From: Thunnus maccoyii
Lineage: Eukaryota > Chordata > Actinopteri > Scombriformes > Scombridae
Length of the DNA stretch: 64,000 nt
Assembly: GCF_910596095.1 (NCBI RefSeq)
Contig: NC_056546.1
Coordinates: forward strand, 13,824,425 to 13,888,424
Reading direction: 5' to 3'
A program made the translations under genes and the position numbers. Within the stretch, counting starts at the first letter, position 1. Each line of letters starts with the position of its first letter. The notes beneath the pieces are model-generated. The model was given only the letters and a program-made list of their open reading frames with translations. It searched no databases and was not told where the DNA came from. Positions 12,801-24,800 of the stretch are shown here, one piece after another.

Positions 12801-15800
12801 CCTACCAGGCTGGCCAGGCAGACCAGCAGGACCAATGGGACCTGGGGAGGTACAAAAAAGAAAGATAATAAAGAAATACAAACACTTAAGTTAGCCTATT
12901 CAACAGTGATAAGCATTGTTAATTCTGATATGGTGCAATCAGTCATCATGCAGAATGACGTGGACAAGGGCTGGGTTTTTTCTGGGCTGTCGAGCATCAG
13001 ACCTGATAATCCTGGAGGTCCAGCAGGGCCGGGAGGACCAGAAGGTCCAGGTGGTCCTGGGATACCCACAGAGGTGGAGCCAGCTGGAAAATAACAGTAA
13101 TGGTCAGATATCTTCAAAACTATAGTCTAATCAATGGCTTGTAAATAATCTCATAATCTAATAATAATAATAATCTGTTGTTCATGCTTTGTTACCTGCA
13201 TTAATGATTCTTCCTGCTTGACCCATTTCACCTAAAATAAGACAGACAAATTTCACACTTCTAATTAATTGCACAGAGCTGCAGGGTTTTAGAAAGTATG
13301 ACAGTTTTCTGCTGGAGAAGGCCTTTCTGATTTCATTAAACCACTAGAGTTGACAGGAGTTGTACCTTTGGCCCCTGGCTGTCCTGGATTCCCTGGTATT
13401 CCTAAAAATAAGATGTGAGAATGTAATGACAGCGTTTAAAGCAAAGAATCTGGAGCAAAATACTCCACAGAGTTCATAATTAAACTACAATGTGTGTTGT
13501 GTGTGTGTTGACCCGTACCTGGTGGTCCTTGAAGCCCAGGTGCTCCTAGAGAGAGTGAGGAATTATAAATATATCTCATTATATTGTCCGCTAAAGATAT
13601 GTTTCATAAGAGCGACAGCAAGTTCACTTTACCTTGAAGTCCAGCATCTCCAGGAGGCCCAGCAGGACCCCTGAGTCCAGGGGGTCCAGCAGGCCCTTGG
13701 TCACCTGAGGGCCAAATATAAAAATGTAATTTAAGATCATAAAGATTTATTTGATTTATTTTAACCTAAAAAGCAAGAGGAATAAAAGCTTCTGCTATTA
13801 GCTTGACCCTAATATATTCAACCTCTGATGTAATGTCCTTGTGCATATTAAAATAATATTTAAATAGGCATATTAGTAATGCTTAGACAGTCATGACTCA
13901 TTTACCTCTTGAGCCTTTTGCACCATCTTGGCCAGACAGCCCTGATGACATAAAAGGAAAATAAAAAAACACATATTCTGGTAAATATCAATCCATAAGT
14001 CACTCTAAAAGCAAAAACATTTGTTGCAATAGTCTGTTTTTCTTTTCAGGGTCTGTTATTCCTTAAATAAACAGTAGAGGGAGCAGACTCCTCTCTGCTG
14101 CCTCCTGGTGGATGGAGTGTGTTACTTTGCTTAACTAACTAATTTTAAACAGCTTCTATAACTCATTTTTAAAGGTGTAGAAGTAAAGTTATTTTTAAAA
14201 ATACATAATATGAATGATTGAGTATTTATTCTACTTTCTTAGATGGATGAAACATTTGGTACGATCACACTCATCACCTTAAAGGATAGGTTCACAATTA
14301 ATGTATGAACAGGAATGATTATGGCAAGAAAAATTAATTCAATGTTCATTTGGGGACCTGACTATTGTTTTAAGACAGACTTGAAAAATTGTGAACTCAT
14401 TCTTTAATTCAGTGCAATCCACTGAAAACATAATTAGTGGGAAAGTCTGAGGCTGGGGGTCCGTTGACTCACCCATCGATCCCTTGGATCCTTTCTCTCC
14501 AGCTGGCCCAGACAGACCTGGTAAACCAGGTTCACCTGAAGAGTGGGACAACTGGATTAAGAAACTCACATAGACTGCACAGGGTCAATAACATGTCAAT
14601 TTGACAGCTACAAATATAGTTTTATTTACAAAGCTGTACTGACCTTGCAGACCTCTGAGACCTTTGTCACCAGTTTCACCTAAAATAAACATGAATTAAA
14701 CAACAGTTAGAAACATTTACTGACCCCACAAGTCTTATAAACGTCTGAGGAACCTACTGTACAACACACCTTTAAGTCCTTGAAATCCAGCAAGCCCTCT
14801 GTCGCCTGCAGAGTCAGAGAGTGAGTGTAATTAACATTATTACAGCATATAAAATAATTTTGCTATCTGCACATTTCCATGTAACCTACCTTTAGCTCCA
14901 GGAGCCCCTGCCTCTCCACGGAAACCTTGAAGACCTGGTTGACCTGTAAAGAAACAGTTCATGTAAGATGCCAGGGATTAAGACTAGTCACCGCTAACAG
15001 TGTTTTCACTTGGTGCTGCTAAATTTGAGATAATATTCACCTCAGCGGGTGTTTCTGTAATGACTGTAATGCTCTGAAAGAATGAGAACAGGAAGAAACT
15101 CACCTGGTGGTCCAGAAAGGCCATGAGCTCCAGGTTCACCTAGAGCAAAGATGAATAATTAAAATCAAGGAAAAATGCAGTTTAACAGGAACATTATTAT
15201 AGTCATGCCCAACACTCATGTGAAACTAACATCTAACATTCACAGTGGAATTAAGAACCGACACAGACAATGATGTAAAATTTTACTAATTTTACATCAT
15301 TTCTTTCTTTCTTAATTTTAATGTGACTATAAGACAGTATATACAGCGGTGGCTCCAAAACTTTGTAGTCTGACAAACCCTCACAGTGCTATCAGATGCA
15401 CTCCAGTACCCCTTCATCCACCCTGCTCATCATGTTTCAATTTCAGCACCATACCTTTCTATTTTGACTATTTTTGCCAACTAGTTCTCTCACTCTTACA
15501 GCTGACTCAGGCTGGTGGGACGTGTGTCCTGTGCATTCAGCCAATCATAGCTGGTAGTTTATTGATTATTGTGACAATAAATATACTAAAGATCAGCCTC
15601 ACACTAATTTGTTGTCCTATCTGTGTTCATTTTACTCTTAAACACAAATATCTGGATATATATATTAGATATGTATCCACATATATGTATTCTGTTTTCC
15701 AAATTAGTTGAGCTATTCCACAATCTTTCCATAGTTTTAGTGATTTGAAATCAATAACGGTAAATAAGGGCAGGACAAAATGATGAGCAGAATCAATCTA

Positions 15801-18800
15801 AAGTTTAGGACATCAGTTAGAGAGATAAACATGGAATGGTATTGCAGGCGGGGTCCTGTAATTAAAGAGTTTGTCAGAGAACAGATTGATTTTCAAATTG
15901 AACATCCCAGTTGTGCTCAAAGGTCTATGAATGATTATCGGTTAAAATATTGATTTGAGCCAACTGGTGCAGCAGGAGGTGACTAATGTAAATACCTTTC
16001 ATTTTTAAATTTTATGTGCATTTTTAGTATTAAGCACTGGGTTTGTGTGCATCTAGAAAGGGGTCTTGCTTGCTAATGTGGCGTTATTAGCAAACTGACT
16101 CTGTGCTGCCACCTGGTGGAGATTATAGTTCTTACACCATGAGGTAATAAACTGATGCATTTTTGTCAGCAAGTCAAACCAATAGAAATTTGATGAAAAA
16201 ACTACTTCACAATTAGATAATTTTGTTCAACTTTTTGAAAAAATTGAAAAGTAAGGTTCTCACCTTTTGGTCCAGCCAGGCCGGCAGGTCCCACAGACCC
16301 AGGAACCCCTGGATCTCCAGGAGCACCTGCAGAAACCAAAGAAATGAGATTCTGCAGTTACACAACCTTTGTGATCATGTTCAGCTGGGTGTAATTATTA
16401 TCACTAGTAAATGCAGAAGTTGTGTGAGCTGTATCTAAGACGTACCTCTGTCACCTTTTGTTCCAAAACCTGGTTCACCTCTGGGGCCAGCAGGGCCTTC
16501 ACGACCCCGGATACCTGGTGGCCCCTCGAGTCCATGATCACCTGATCAGATATTTTAAAATCAGATACTTGCTTACTCTAAATAAGCCAAACAACGTACT
16601 TGTATCATGCATTTTGAACTGAACCGCTCTCTGTACCTTGGCTTCCTTTCTGTCCTTTCTGACCGTCAGCGCCTGGGTGGCCCATCACACCAGGAGGACC
16701 TGAGGTCAAAGGTCATGGTAAGTAAAATGACATCATGATCCTGCACATTATTCCTGAAATAAGATGAAATACTGGTAATGACTCAAGGAAAATGTTAGGC
16801 ATCATTCCTCACCTGGCATTCCAGGGAAACCAGTATCTCCTGTGACAAGAAAAACATACATCTTATTATGACGACAGTAAATCAGAAACAAATAAAAACA
16901 GAACAGCAGAATTAAAACTGAATAAATCTGAAAAAAAATTATAGCAGTTGATGGTTTTGCTGCCCAACCTTTAGATCCAGTGTCCCCTAAAAGAAGAAGC
17001 AGAATAAACATAAATTAACATAAAATAAACACAGCTCCTGGTAATTAATTAAAAAAGGGTAAAAGTTTAGATTTTATGAGTATAATAATATTTGAATTTC
17101 ACCTTTAGGTCCAGGCAGCCCTCTCTCTCCCTGCACTGAGGATACTAGAAAAGCTAAAAGACAAAACAACCATTCAATGAACATGATTGATTGTATGTGT
17201 GTGTGTGTGTGTGTGTGTGTCTGTGTGTGTGTGTGTGTGTGCGGTGTAAGTGTATGCATATTCATGTAGTCAGTATAAATGTGCAGTACCTCTGAATGCC
17301 TGTGAATGCATTTCCGATCTTAGCATGTGCTGGACGGTCACCTGGAGAGCAGCAACATCGATGTGTCCTCCACTTACACCTGTCCCGAGGCCAGTGAAGA
17401 CGGCGCCACCAGTGCTAGTGCCATGACCGAAGCCGGTGCCACTAGTGCCAGCGCCACCAGTGCCAGCGCCACCACCGAAGCTGGTGCCACTACTGCCAGT
17501 GCTACCACTGAAGCTGGTACCACTGGTGCTGGTACCACCACTGACGCTGGTGCCGGCACCTCCAGCACTAACTCCAATGGTCCCACTGGCACCACTGGCA
17601 CCACCGGCACCACCTGCACCACCGGCAGCACCAGCAGCTCCGAAGCTACCAGTGCCGATGTCATTGCCACTTGTACCAGTGGAGCCACCGGCAGCACCCA
17701 CTCCGATTCGTGTTCCGGTACCGGAGCCCGAACCTCCTCCAGCAGCGAGGTGTATGTCAGTGTGGGAGCCACCCGCACCAGCTGCACCACCCGCATAGGC
17801 GTTGATGTCATTGGAAGAACCTGACAGACGACTGGTATGAGCAGCAGCAGCCGAGGCTTCAGCCTCCAGAGTAGCCACTCGATTCTTCAGCTTTCTCACG
17901 TCCTCGGCTGAGAAAGGGGCATCAACATTTGTTAGGATTCACACACAAAGAGCTCACATTCAGGCAGAGTTAAGAAATGATTCTCAGTCTGTTTTTTAAC
18001 ATCCAAATATAGTGTTTCCCACAGGTCAAAAACTTATCAGTAGTAGCTGCCTCCTGGGTTTGGGTACTCCAACAAGCCATCATTTTATAGTTGGTTGCAA
18101 AACAGCATTGCATCCACAAACTAAACTCTGATTAGGGAAGTCACTTTTCCAACCTGACTGCACATGAATGCACCGTTTTGACAGACTTTTCTATCAACTA
18201 AATTTCCAAAAAGACTTTAGAAAGAAAGAAATAATACATAAAAATACACATTATGGATGGGGTGGGGGGTAACATATTTGGGTAAGCCACCAAAATAACT
18301 GATAAATATTGTACTAAATAATTGATTATTTAAGAATTTAAAGAAGAATTACTTTAAAAATTAATGAACCGTAAAGATAACACATAGCAAAATATTGTAG
18401 TTGTTAAAAAAAAATCAAGTTGTTAAATTACATCCAGACAACTCTGGAAAAAGAAGATGTTTGAGTCCAAAACATAATATTCAAATTATAAATACAATAC
18501 ATATTTACAGATTAGATACAGATGTGATCACAGATCCAAACCAGAAACCTGTACTCTTGCTGAATAATGTGCTGGTTGGTGTTAATTTCAGTGCATAAAA
18601 GAAGCGTAAACTTCAAAAAAAAGTATTTTGACTAATTGTTTATTCAAATCATTTTGATTGATTTGTCCTGATTTAAACTCTTTGAACCACAGTCATCTGT
18701 TCGCCTGTTCTGCCTTTTCCCACAATATTCTGCCAAAACCTCATTAACTAAAGCCAAAAAGCCCAAATAACACAACCAATATGATCTGTCAGATCACTAA

Positions 18801-21800
18801 AGAAACCAAGTTATTGAAAAAATGAGAGAAAACAACTTTGGTACGGTGCCACATGTTCACACACCTGTTACTACTTCATATTCAGCTTAAAGTATTTATC
18901 TGTTTGTCAGTCAATGAGAAAAACTAAAGATATAAAGACTTTTTTGAAACTGCATACACACACTGTAGTGTAGTCACACTAAACATTGTGTACTTTCCGA
19001 TTACACTTAGGTTGTATTTAAAATAATTGAAAAAAGAACCTGAGGACAGTAAATATATGTTCTCCACTGGATTCACAGTTTATGATAATTTTGCTAATCG
19101 TGTGAATCAATCAGTAATTTCTTATGTGTCTTATTAAATGTGCTCAGCAGGTTTTGATGTGTGCATACTTTATGTAAAAATAAACCTCAAATCGAAGAGA
19201 ATGCAAATGTTATTCCAGGTTTGTACACATTGAATCAGGATGAATCCACATCAACGGCACTCCTGCTGCAGGGGAACAAACTGGAGTCTGTGATGTCATC
19301 AAGCAGCAATTTCTGGAGCTGCTCCACTGACAATGAATGTCAGGCCGACTTTATGGCAGCGGGACAGAGCCCAGGGATCAAATTTCCAGGGAGAGGAGTA
19401 CATTTACGGTCTACCAGCTCTTTGCAGCACTGTGAAATAATGCTCACATGCCTGTAAAGGCTAAAACACACATTTCATTGCCTCAAAAACAGTCACTCCC
19501 AAGCACTTCATTACAGAGCAACACCAGAGAGTATCGCATGACTCCCAAGGTTTTTATCTTCATCCCTAAAGTCAAATTTCAGGATGTTTCATAATTGATC
19601 CTCACCCAAGGCAATGAGCCCAAAGAGGAGTCCAAGCAGGAGCAAGGAGAGGAGGAGGAGACCCAGCAGCCATTTCCACCAGGAGCAACACGCGTCGGAG
19701 CAGCAGCACAGTCCTCCGCCTCCGAAGATGCCGCTGTCCCTGTGAATCTCTAAAGACGGAAGAAAAAGACATGTTCTCACTTTCAAAAACTAAAATATTC
19801 ACCATCCTGAAAATATCAACACACATGCAATCAAACGTACCTGCATAGGTGGCTTTGTCTTTCATTACAACTCCAGATGATCCATCTAGTGAATTAATTA
19901 ATAATGGTTACTGATTTTGTCGATTAATGTCATTTTTTTATTACTAAAGATGTTTTAAATGAGCACTCACAGTAAGAGTTGCCCGTCTCTGTCTTCAGTG
20001 GAGCTGTCTCACTGTAGCTTGAAATAAGCTTCTCTTTCTTTATGGAGTCTCCTGAAATCGACCCTGTTAAAAAAAAAAAAACAACATTCATTAGAAATCA
20101 TTAGTACAAGTTGAATTCTCATTAGGTTGTTTCAGCTATTTTGTTGCAAAACAGAAGTGTTTGATTTGTGTTGTGATGGTTTAAGAGAACTGAGCAGATC
20201 CAGGAAGCTTAAATGATTCCTTTAACAGCCTCCAAGTGAGCAGTATCAGGGTTGCTTAATGTGTTATTAATGAAAATAGAATAGTTGTATTCTGTTTAAA
20301 TATGTTTTACAACTTATTGTGATCATGGGAATTTGGGGATCTAAGATTGGGTCCAAAAATGTTCAGAAATTCGATTAAGGTGAAAGAAAATTAAGTGTTT
20401 TAGCAGCTGACTGACCTCCTCCTAAATGAACGCTGCTGCCGCTGGTGAACTGCTTGCCGCTGTCTTTGGCCAAAATGAGTATTTCTGCGTCTCTCTTGAC
20501 TGGAACGTTCTCCTTTTCAGAGATCAGGAACTTATAATCTTTCTTATATGCATCTTCAGTTTGGGATCTAGTGGCTGAGAACAAAAACAACAAAAACAGG
20601 TTGTTACTGCAGGAATCTTTCAACAGAAAGTGACTCACTTTCAAAATTTGAGAATTGCTTGAAGTGTGAAAACATTTTTTCAGCTAACAGGACAACTTTG
20701 TGCTCACTTGTAGAGACTCCAGTGCTGACGACACCACCACCATTTGACACGTTCTTCTGAACACCATAACCTGCATAGACAAACACACGAGCATGGAGAT
20801 ACTGACTTAATAAAGGCACTATATTCGATATTTATTGACTGCAGAATATTGATAGTGTCAAGATACTGTGGAAATTTTTAGGAGATGTGCCACCGTACCT
20901 CCGAGATTAGCATTTACGTTTGCTCCACTGGTGGTGAGAACACTGCCAGAAGTGGGCGCCAGATTATTCTGAAAGCCGTAAACTGCGAACAGAGATGTAG
21001 AATTAAACACTCATCAATCTGTTTATTTTTCTTTGATGGACTAGATTTGATTTTTTTAAAACACACACATTAAACACTCCAAATATTCACAGAATGAGAC
21101 AAAAATGAAGAAAATCAAAACAAAAACAAGACATGGAAGGACAAACAAAATGAAAAGAAATAAAGTAAACTGTAAATAACACAAGGTGTTAAGCATAAAA
21201 CTGAACCATGACCCAGAGTATAAAAACTAAGGTGAATATAAGTTATTTCCAAATTAACTTTTAGGTCCATAAAATGTCATAAAATATTGAAACAAGTCCA
21301 TCACAGTTTCTGAGGTGATATCTTCAAATTGCCTGTTTTGTCTGACAAACAAATCCAAAGATATTTAATGTAAAATGATAATAAAAAAGAGAAAAGCATC
21401 AAATATTCACATCTGAGAAGCCTGAACCAGCAAAAGTTTTACATTTTTGCTTGATAAATTACTTCAATGATAATAATTAAGTGAAAGTAGTGTAGATTAA
21501 CTGACTGTTTGATTGTTTTAGCGCTAATAAAGACAAAACCTCCACTAAACGTTCCTCACTAACTTTCTAATAAAATGACATTTCACCTGCAGGTAACAGG
21601 TGATACTTGGGAGATGTTTGGTCTCACCTGACAGGGACGAGGGTGAGGTGGGGCTGAGGGGTGAGGATCCTCCCGGCATGTTGTTGGTGCCGCCCTGGTA
21701 CGTGTAGCTGCTGGTGTTGCCAGTGACCACCGTGGCGGAGGAGGAGGGCAGGGTGGAGGCAGACCAAGAGAAAGACGGAAGCAGAGCATCCAGTGTGGAA

Positions 21801-24800
21801 GTATCATACTGGCCGGTTCTGACCCCGGCACTGTACTGCTCTGATCTCAGACTAGTATCATACTGGCCGGATCTGACCCCGGCACTGTACTGCTCTGATC
21901 TCAGACTAGTATCATACTGGCCGGATCTCACCCCAGCACTGTACTGCTCTGATTTCAGACCAGTATCATACTGGCCGGATCTCACCCCAGCACTGTACTG
22001 CTCTGATTTCAGACTAGTATCATACTGGCTGGATTTTACACCAGTATCGTACTGTCCTGAGCACAGTCCAATATCATACTGGCTTGATTTTACACCAGTA
22101 TCATACTGTCCTGATTTCAGACTAACGTCATACTGGCCTGATCTGACACAAGTCTCACACTGTCCTGGTTTCAGACTATCATACTGGCCTGATCTGACAC
22201 CAGTACCATATTGCCCCGATTTCAGGCTGACATCATATTGGCCTGTTTTCACACCAGTATCAAACTGCCCAGATGTCAGACCGTTATCATACAGGCCAGA
22301 TGTATCAATGGTGTTGAACCCGCCTGATGTCACACCAGAGCCGAACGAGGTTGAAACTGCGGGAGAGAAAAACAAAACAAAATCAGGAAGGCAACAATCA
22401 AGAAGATATAAAGTTTATCTCACTTAAACTTAACCGCCTCTCATGTTTGCTCATTTCAGTTGAGTCAAAGTTTTTATAAAAGATAAATCTCCTGGTGAGT
22501 TTTCAAAGAGGTCCTTTAACAACACTTCCTGCAGTTTTGAAAGTATTTTCACAATCTTCAAAGACTCCTCCGTCCATCTGGATCAAGAAATATTCTGTCC
22601 ACTCTGTCCATGATGCAAAAAATGTTTGACATGTTTCCACAGCTGTGTCTTTATTTAAGTAAGACGGCAGCCAGAAGTGCCATTAAACATAACAACATGA
22701 AAAAAATGATATATTTATGTTATTTTTTCATACATTTTCATAACTTATAATGTATTTTTCTTTTGTTGTACAAAACAAAACAAGCACAGAGTTACTGTAT
22801 GTCACTTCTGCTTACCATCTTTTGGATTAAGAAATCAGTTGCGACTAAGAAAACAGGTTTTAATTCTTTTATATTGTACAGTGGACAGAAGGTTTTTTTT
22901 ATCCAAATGAAGAAAAGTCTTTCAGGATTCTGAAAATATCTTAAAAACTGCGGTGAGCGTTGTTTAACGTGTGAGTTCACCAGGGATTATCTTTCAGAAG
23001 AACAGGTGCTGAGCTGTGTGACTAATACGTAACAGTAATACATGAGGCCACACTGAACCATATATCTTTGAGAGGGAGACAAAGTGTCTGTGCATGTGTG
23101 TGACTCTGGCGAGGGTGTATACCCGACTGAGAGGCCACAGAGATGGTCTTGGTTTCCACGCTGGCTTTCTTGGGAACAGGCAGGGTCCCGGAAGAGCGAG
23201 TGGGGCTGACACTGCTGGAGCGACCCTTCAGTAGCTTCTTCACATCATCCAACTCTGTCCCTGTAAAAACCAAACTCACCCTGTTAACCCTTAACACTGA
23301 CTACCAGAATACTTAACATGCCCTACAATACCTCACCCTGAAAACTTTGTTTCAGTGTACACTTACTCCAGTAATGTACTTATGTAAACCTTTGAGGTAC
23401 CTCTAATGTCGTTAACAGACACAATATGATACATTAATACAGATCAAACATGATAAATACTTAATTTGCTCACTTTTGTCCTACTCTAACATTCAAATAC
23501 TGAAATCATGTTAATGCATAATTGATAGTAATCCAACAATATATACAATACAACAATAAAATACGTTGACAGAGGCCACCGTTCATAATTCATTGTTCAT
23601 AATTTGATGATAGTACTTCTGTTATTTTAATGAAGTAAAATTTATTCTGAATGCAGGACTTTTACTTGTAGTAAAGTAATTTTACATGTGGTTTAATAGG
23701 TATTGAATTGTATTACTTAAGTAAAAGTAGCAACAGACTATTATATAAATACTCCTTTACAAATAAAAGTCCTGCACTCATAATTTTACAAAAATTTTAC
23801 AAAAGTAGAAGTACAAAAATACATTAAGTATCTTCTTTCATCTAAAAAAAAAAAAAAACGTTTCTGGCGCATCAAATCACAGACCAACCATCTCAGTAAC
23901 AGCTTCTTTCCACAGGAAGTCAGGTTGCTGACGCACCCACATGCACTTTGTTGTTATCATGTGCTGTATATTGTGAATATAATGTATGTATATGAATGCA
24001 CTGTGTACATAGTCTATGTAGGTCTGTAGTGTCTTTTTACTGTTCTGGGATTATGTGTCCTTTGTGTTAAGGCAGAGAGTCAGAGCACAAGTATTTCATT
24101 GTATTTTTAACACACATGACAGTAAAGATGGGCTCGAACTTGAACTTGAACTTGAAGTAAAAATACTCATTATGTTATTGTGTAAGCAGTGTTCTAATGT
24201 TGTAGCTGTAAGAGGTGGAGCTCAACTGTTTTATACACTGCTGGGTAATTTGATCTGTAATAATAATGAGCCAATTAAATGTTCTGTATGTGAAATCTTA
24301 ATCTTCAAAGTATGTAATAATTATAATCTGTTGAATAGATGCAGTGGAGTGAGAATATTTGTCTCTGAAATGTAGTGAAGCAGAAGTATAAAGTAGCATA
24401 AAATGGAAATACTCAAGAAAAGTAAAAGTACTTTACTTGAGTAACTGTACTACATTCCACCTCTGATTTTTAAACTGTTAGGGCTGCTATTTTTTCTTCT
24501 TTCACTGCTGGTGAAAAAGCAGAAAAAGCCACAGAGCAATCTGACACCCGGCTGAGGTGGGGTTAAGGTGGCACAGAATGACTAACAGTTCAAAAATGTG
24601 GATAAAATCAGGGCAGTTATTCGCTTTAATCAGCAGGGGGAGTAATCAGTCTCTACAAAGCTTTGACTCTCCACTGTTGTTATGTTCCTAATGGGAGGCA
24701 CACAGTGCAAGCAGTGAGTCATGTGTGCCATTGTTGCCACCACAAATCTGCACATTAACTTCTTCCCCACATGAGCAGAAGGCAAATAAACCTGCTTTGT

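Larger units (their letters stand above)
6896..17144 (-). other. col17a1: col17a1 collagenous ectodomain exons 17-55
   Basis: Thirty-nine small exons (18-228 nt, all multiples of 3 except the last) encode interrupted Gly-X-Y blocks. Exons: 17103-17144, 16969-16986, 16813-16839, 16637-16699, 16446-16541, 16264-16326, 15104-15139, 14890-14943, 14770-14805, 14644-14679, 14473-14535, 13906-13941, 13633-13704, 13519-13545, 13366-13401, 13196-13231, 13003-13083, 12806-12841, 12616-12708, 12223-12303, 12016-12066, 11835-11894, 11652-11711, 11541-11567, 11357-11407, 11110-11196, 10942-10980, 10706-10819, 10499-10618, 10299-10409, 9992-10126, 9800-9910, 9402-9587, 8178-8327, 7794-8021, 7464-7628, 7243-7323, 7045-7128, 6896-6948. 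From 10819 downwards, exons pair a GPPGPPGPP block with a short amphipathic non-collagenous segment (such as MHQYIASYL or [10 protein letters not shown]). The chain ends basic: [13 protein letters not shown]. Confidence 0.9.

Noticed and set aside
15349..15711. 120-codon plus-strand frame with hydrophobic segments inside a col17a1 intron
   Set aside because: No domain, no splice context, AT-driven codons; likely chance or an old repeat.
17327..17824. Long plus-strand and alternative-frame open frames (up to 165 codons) across the Gly-rich col17a1 exon
   Set aside because: They are by-products of the trinucleotide-biased sequence; only the minus-strand frame has splice sites on both sides and joins to conserved COL17A1 sequence.
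21714..22427. 237-codon plus-strand open frame over the tandem repeat
   Set aside because: Antisense shadow of the col17a1 repeat exon; its period follows the coding repeat and it has no independent signature.
24055..24375. 106-codon frame with an ELELELE segment
   Set aside because: The segment is the translated TTGAAC-type tail of a retroelement 3' end.
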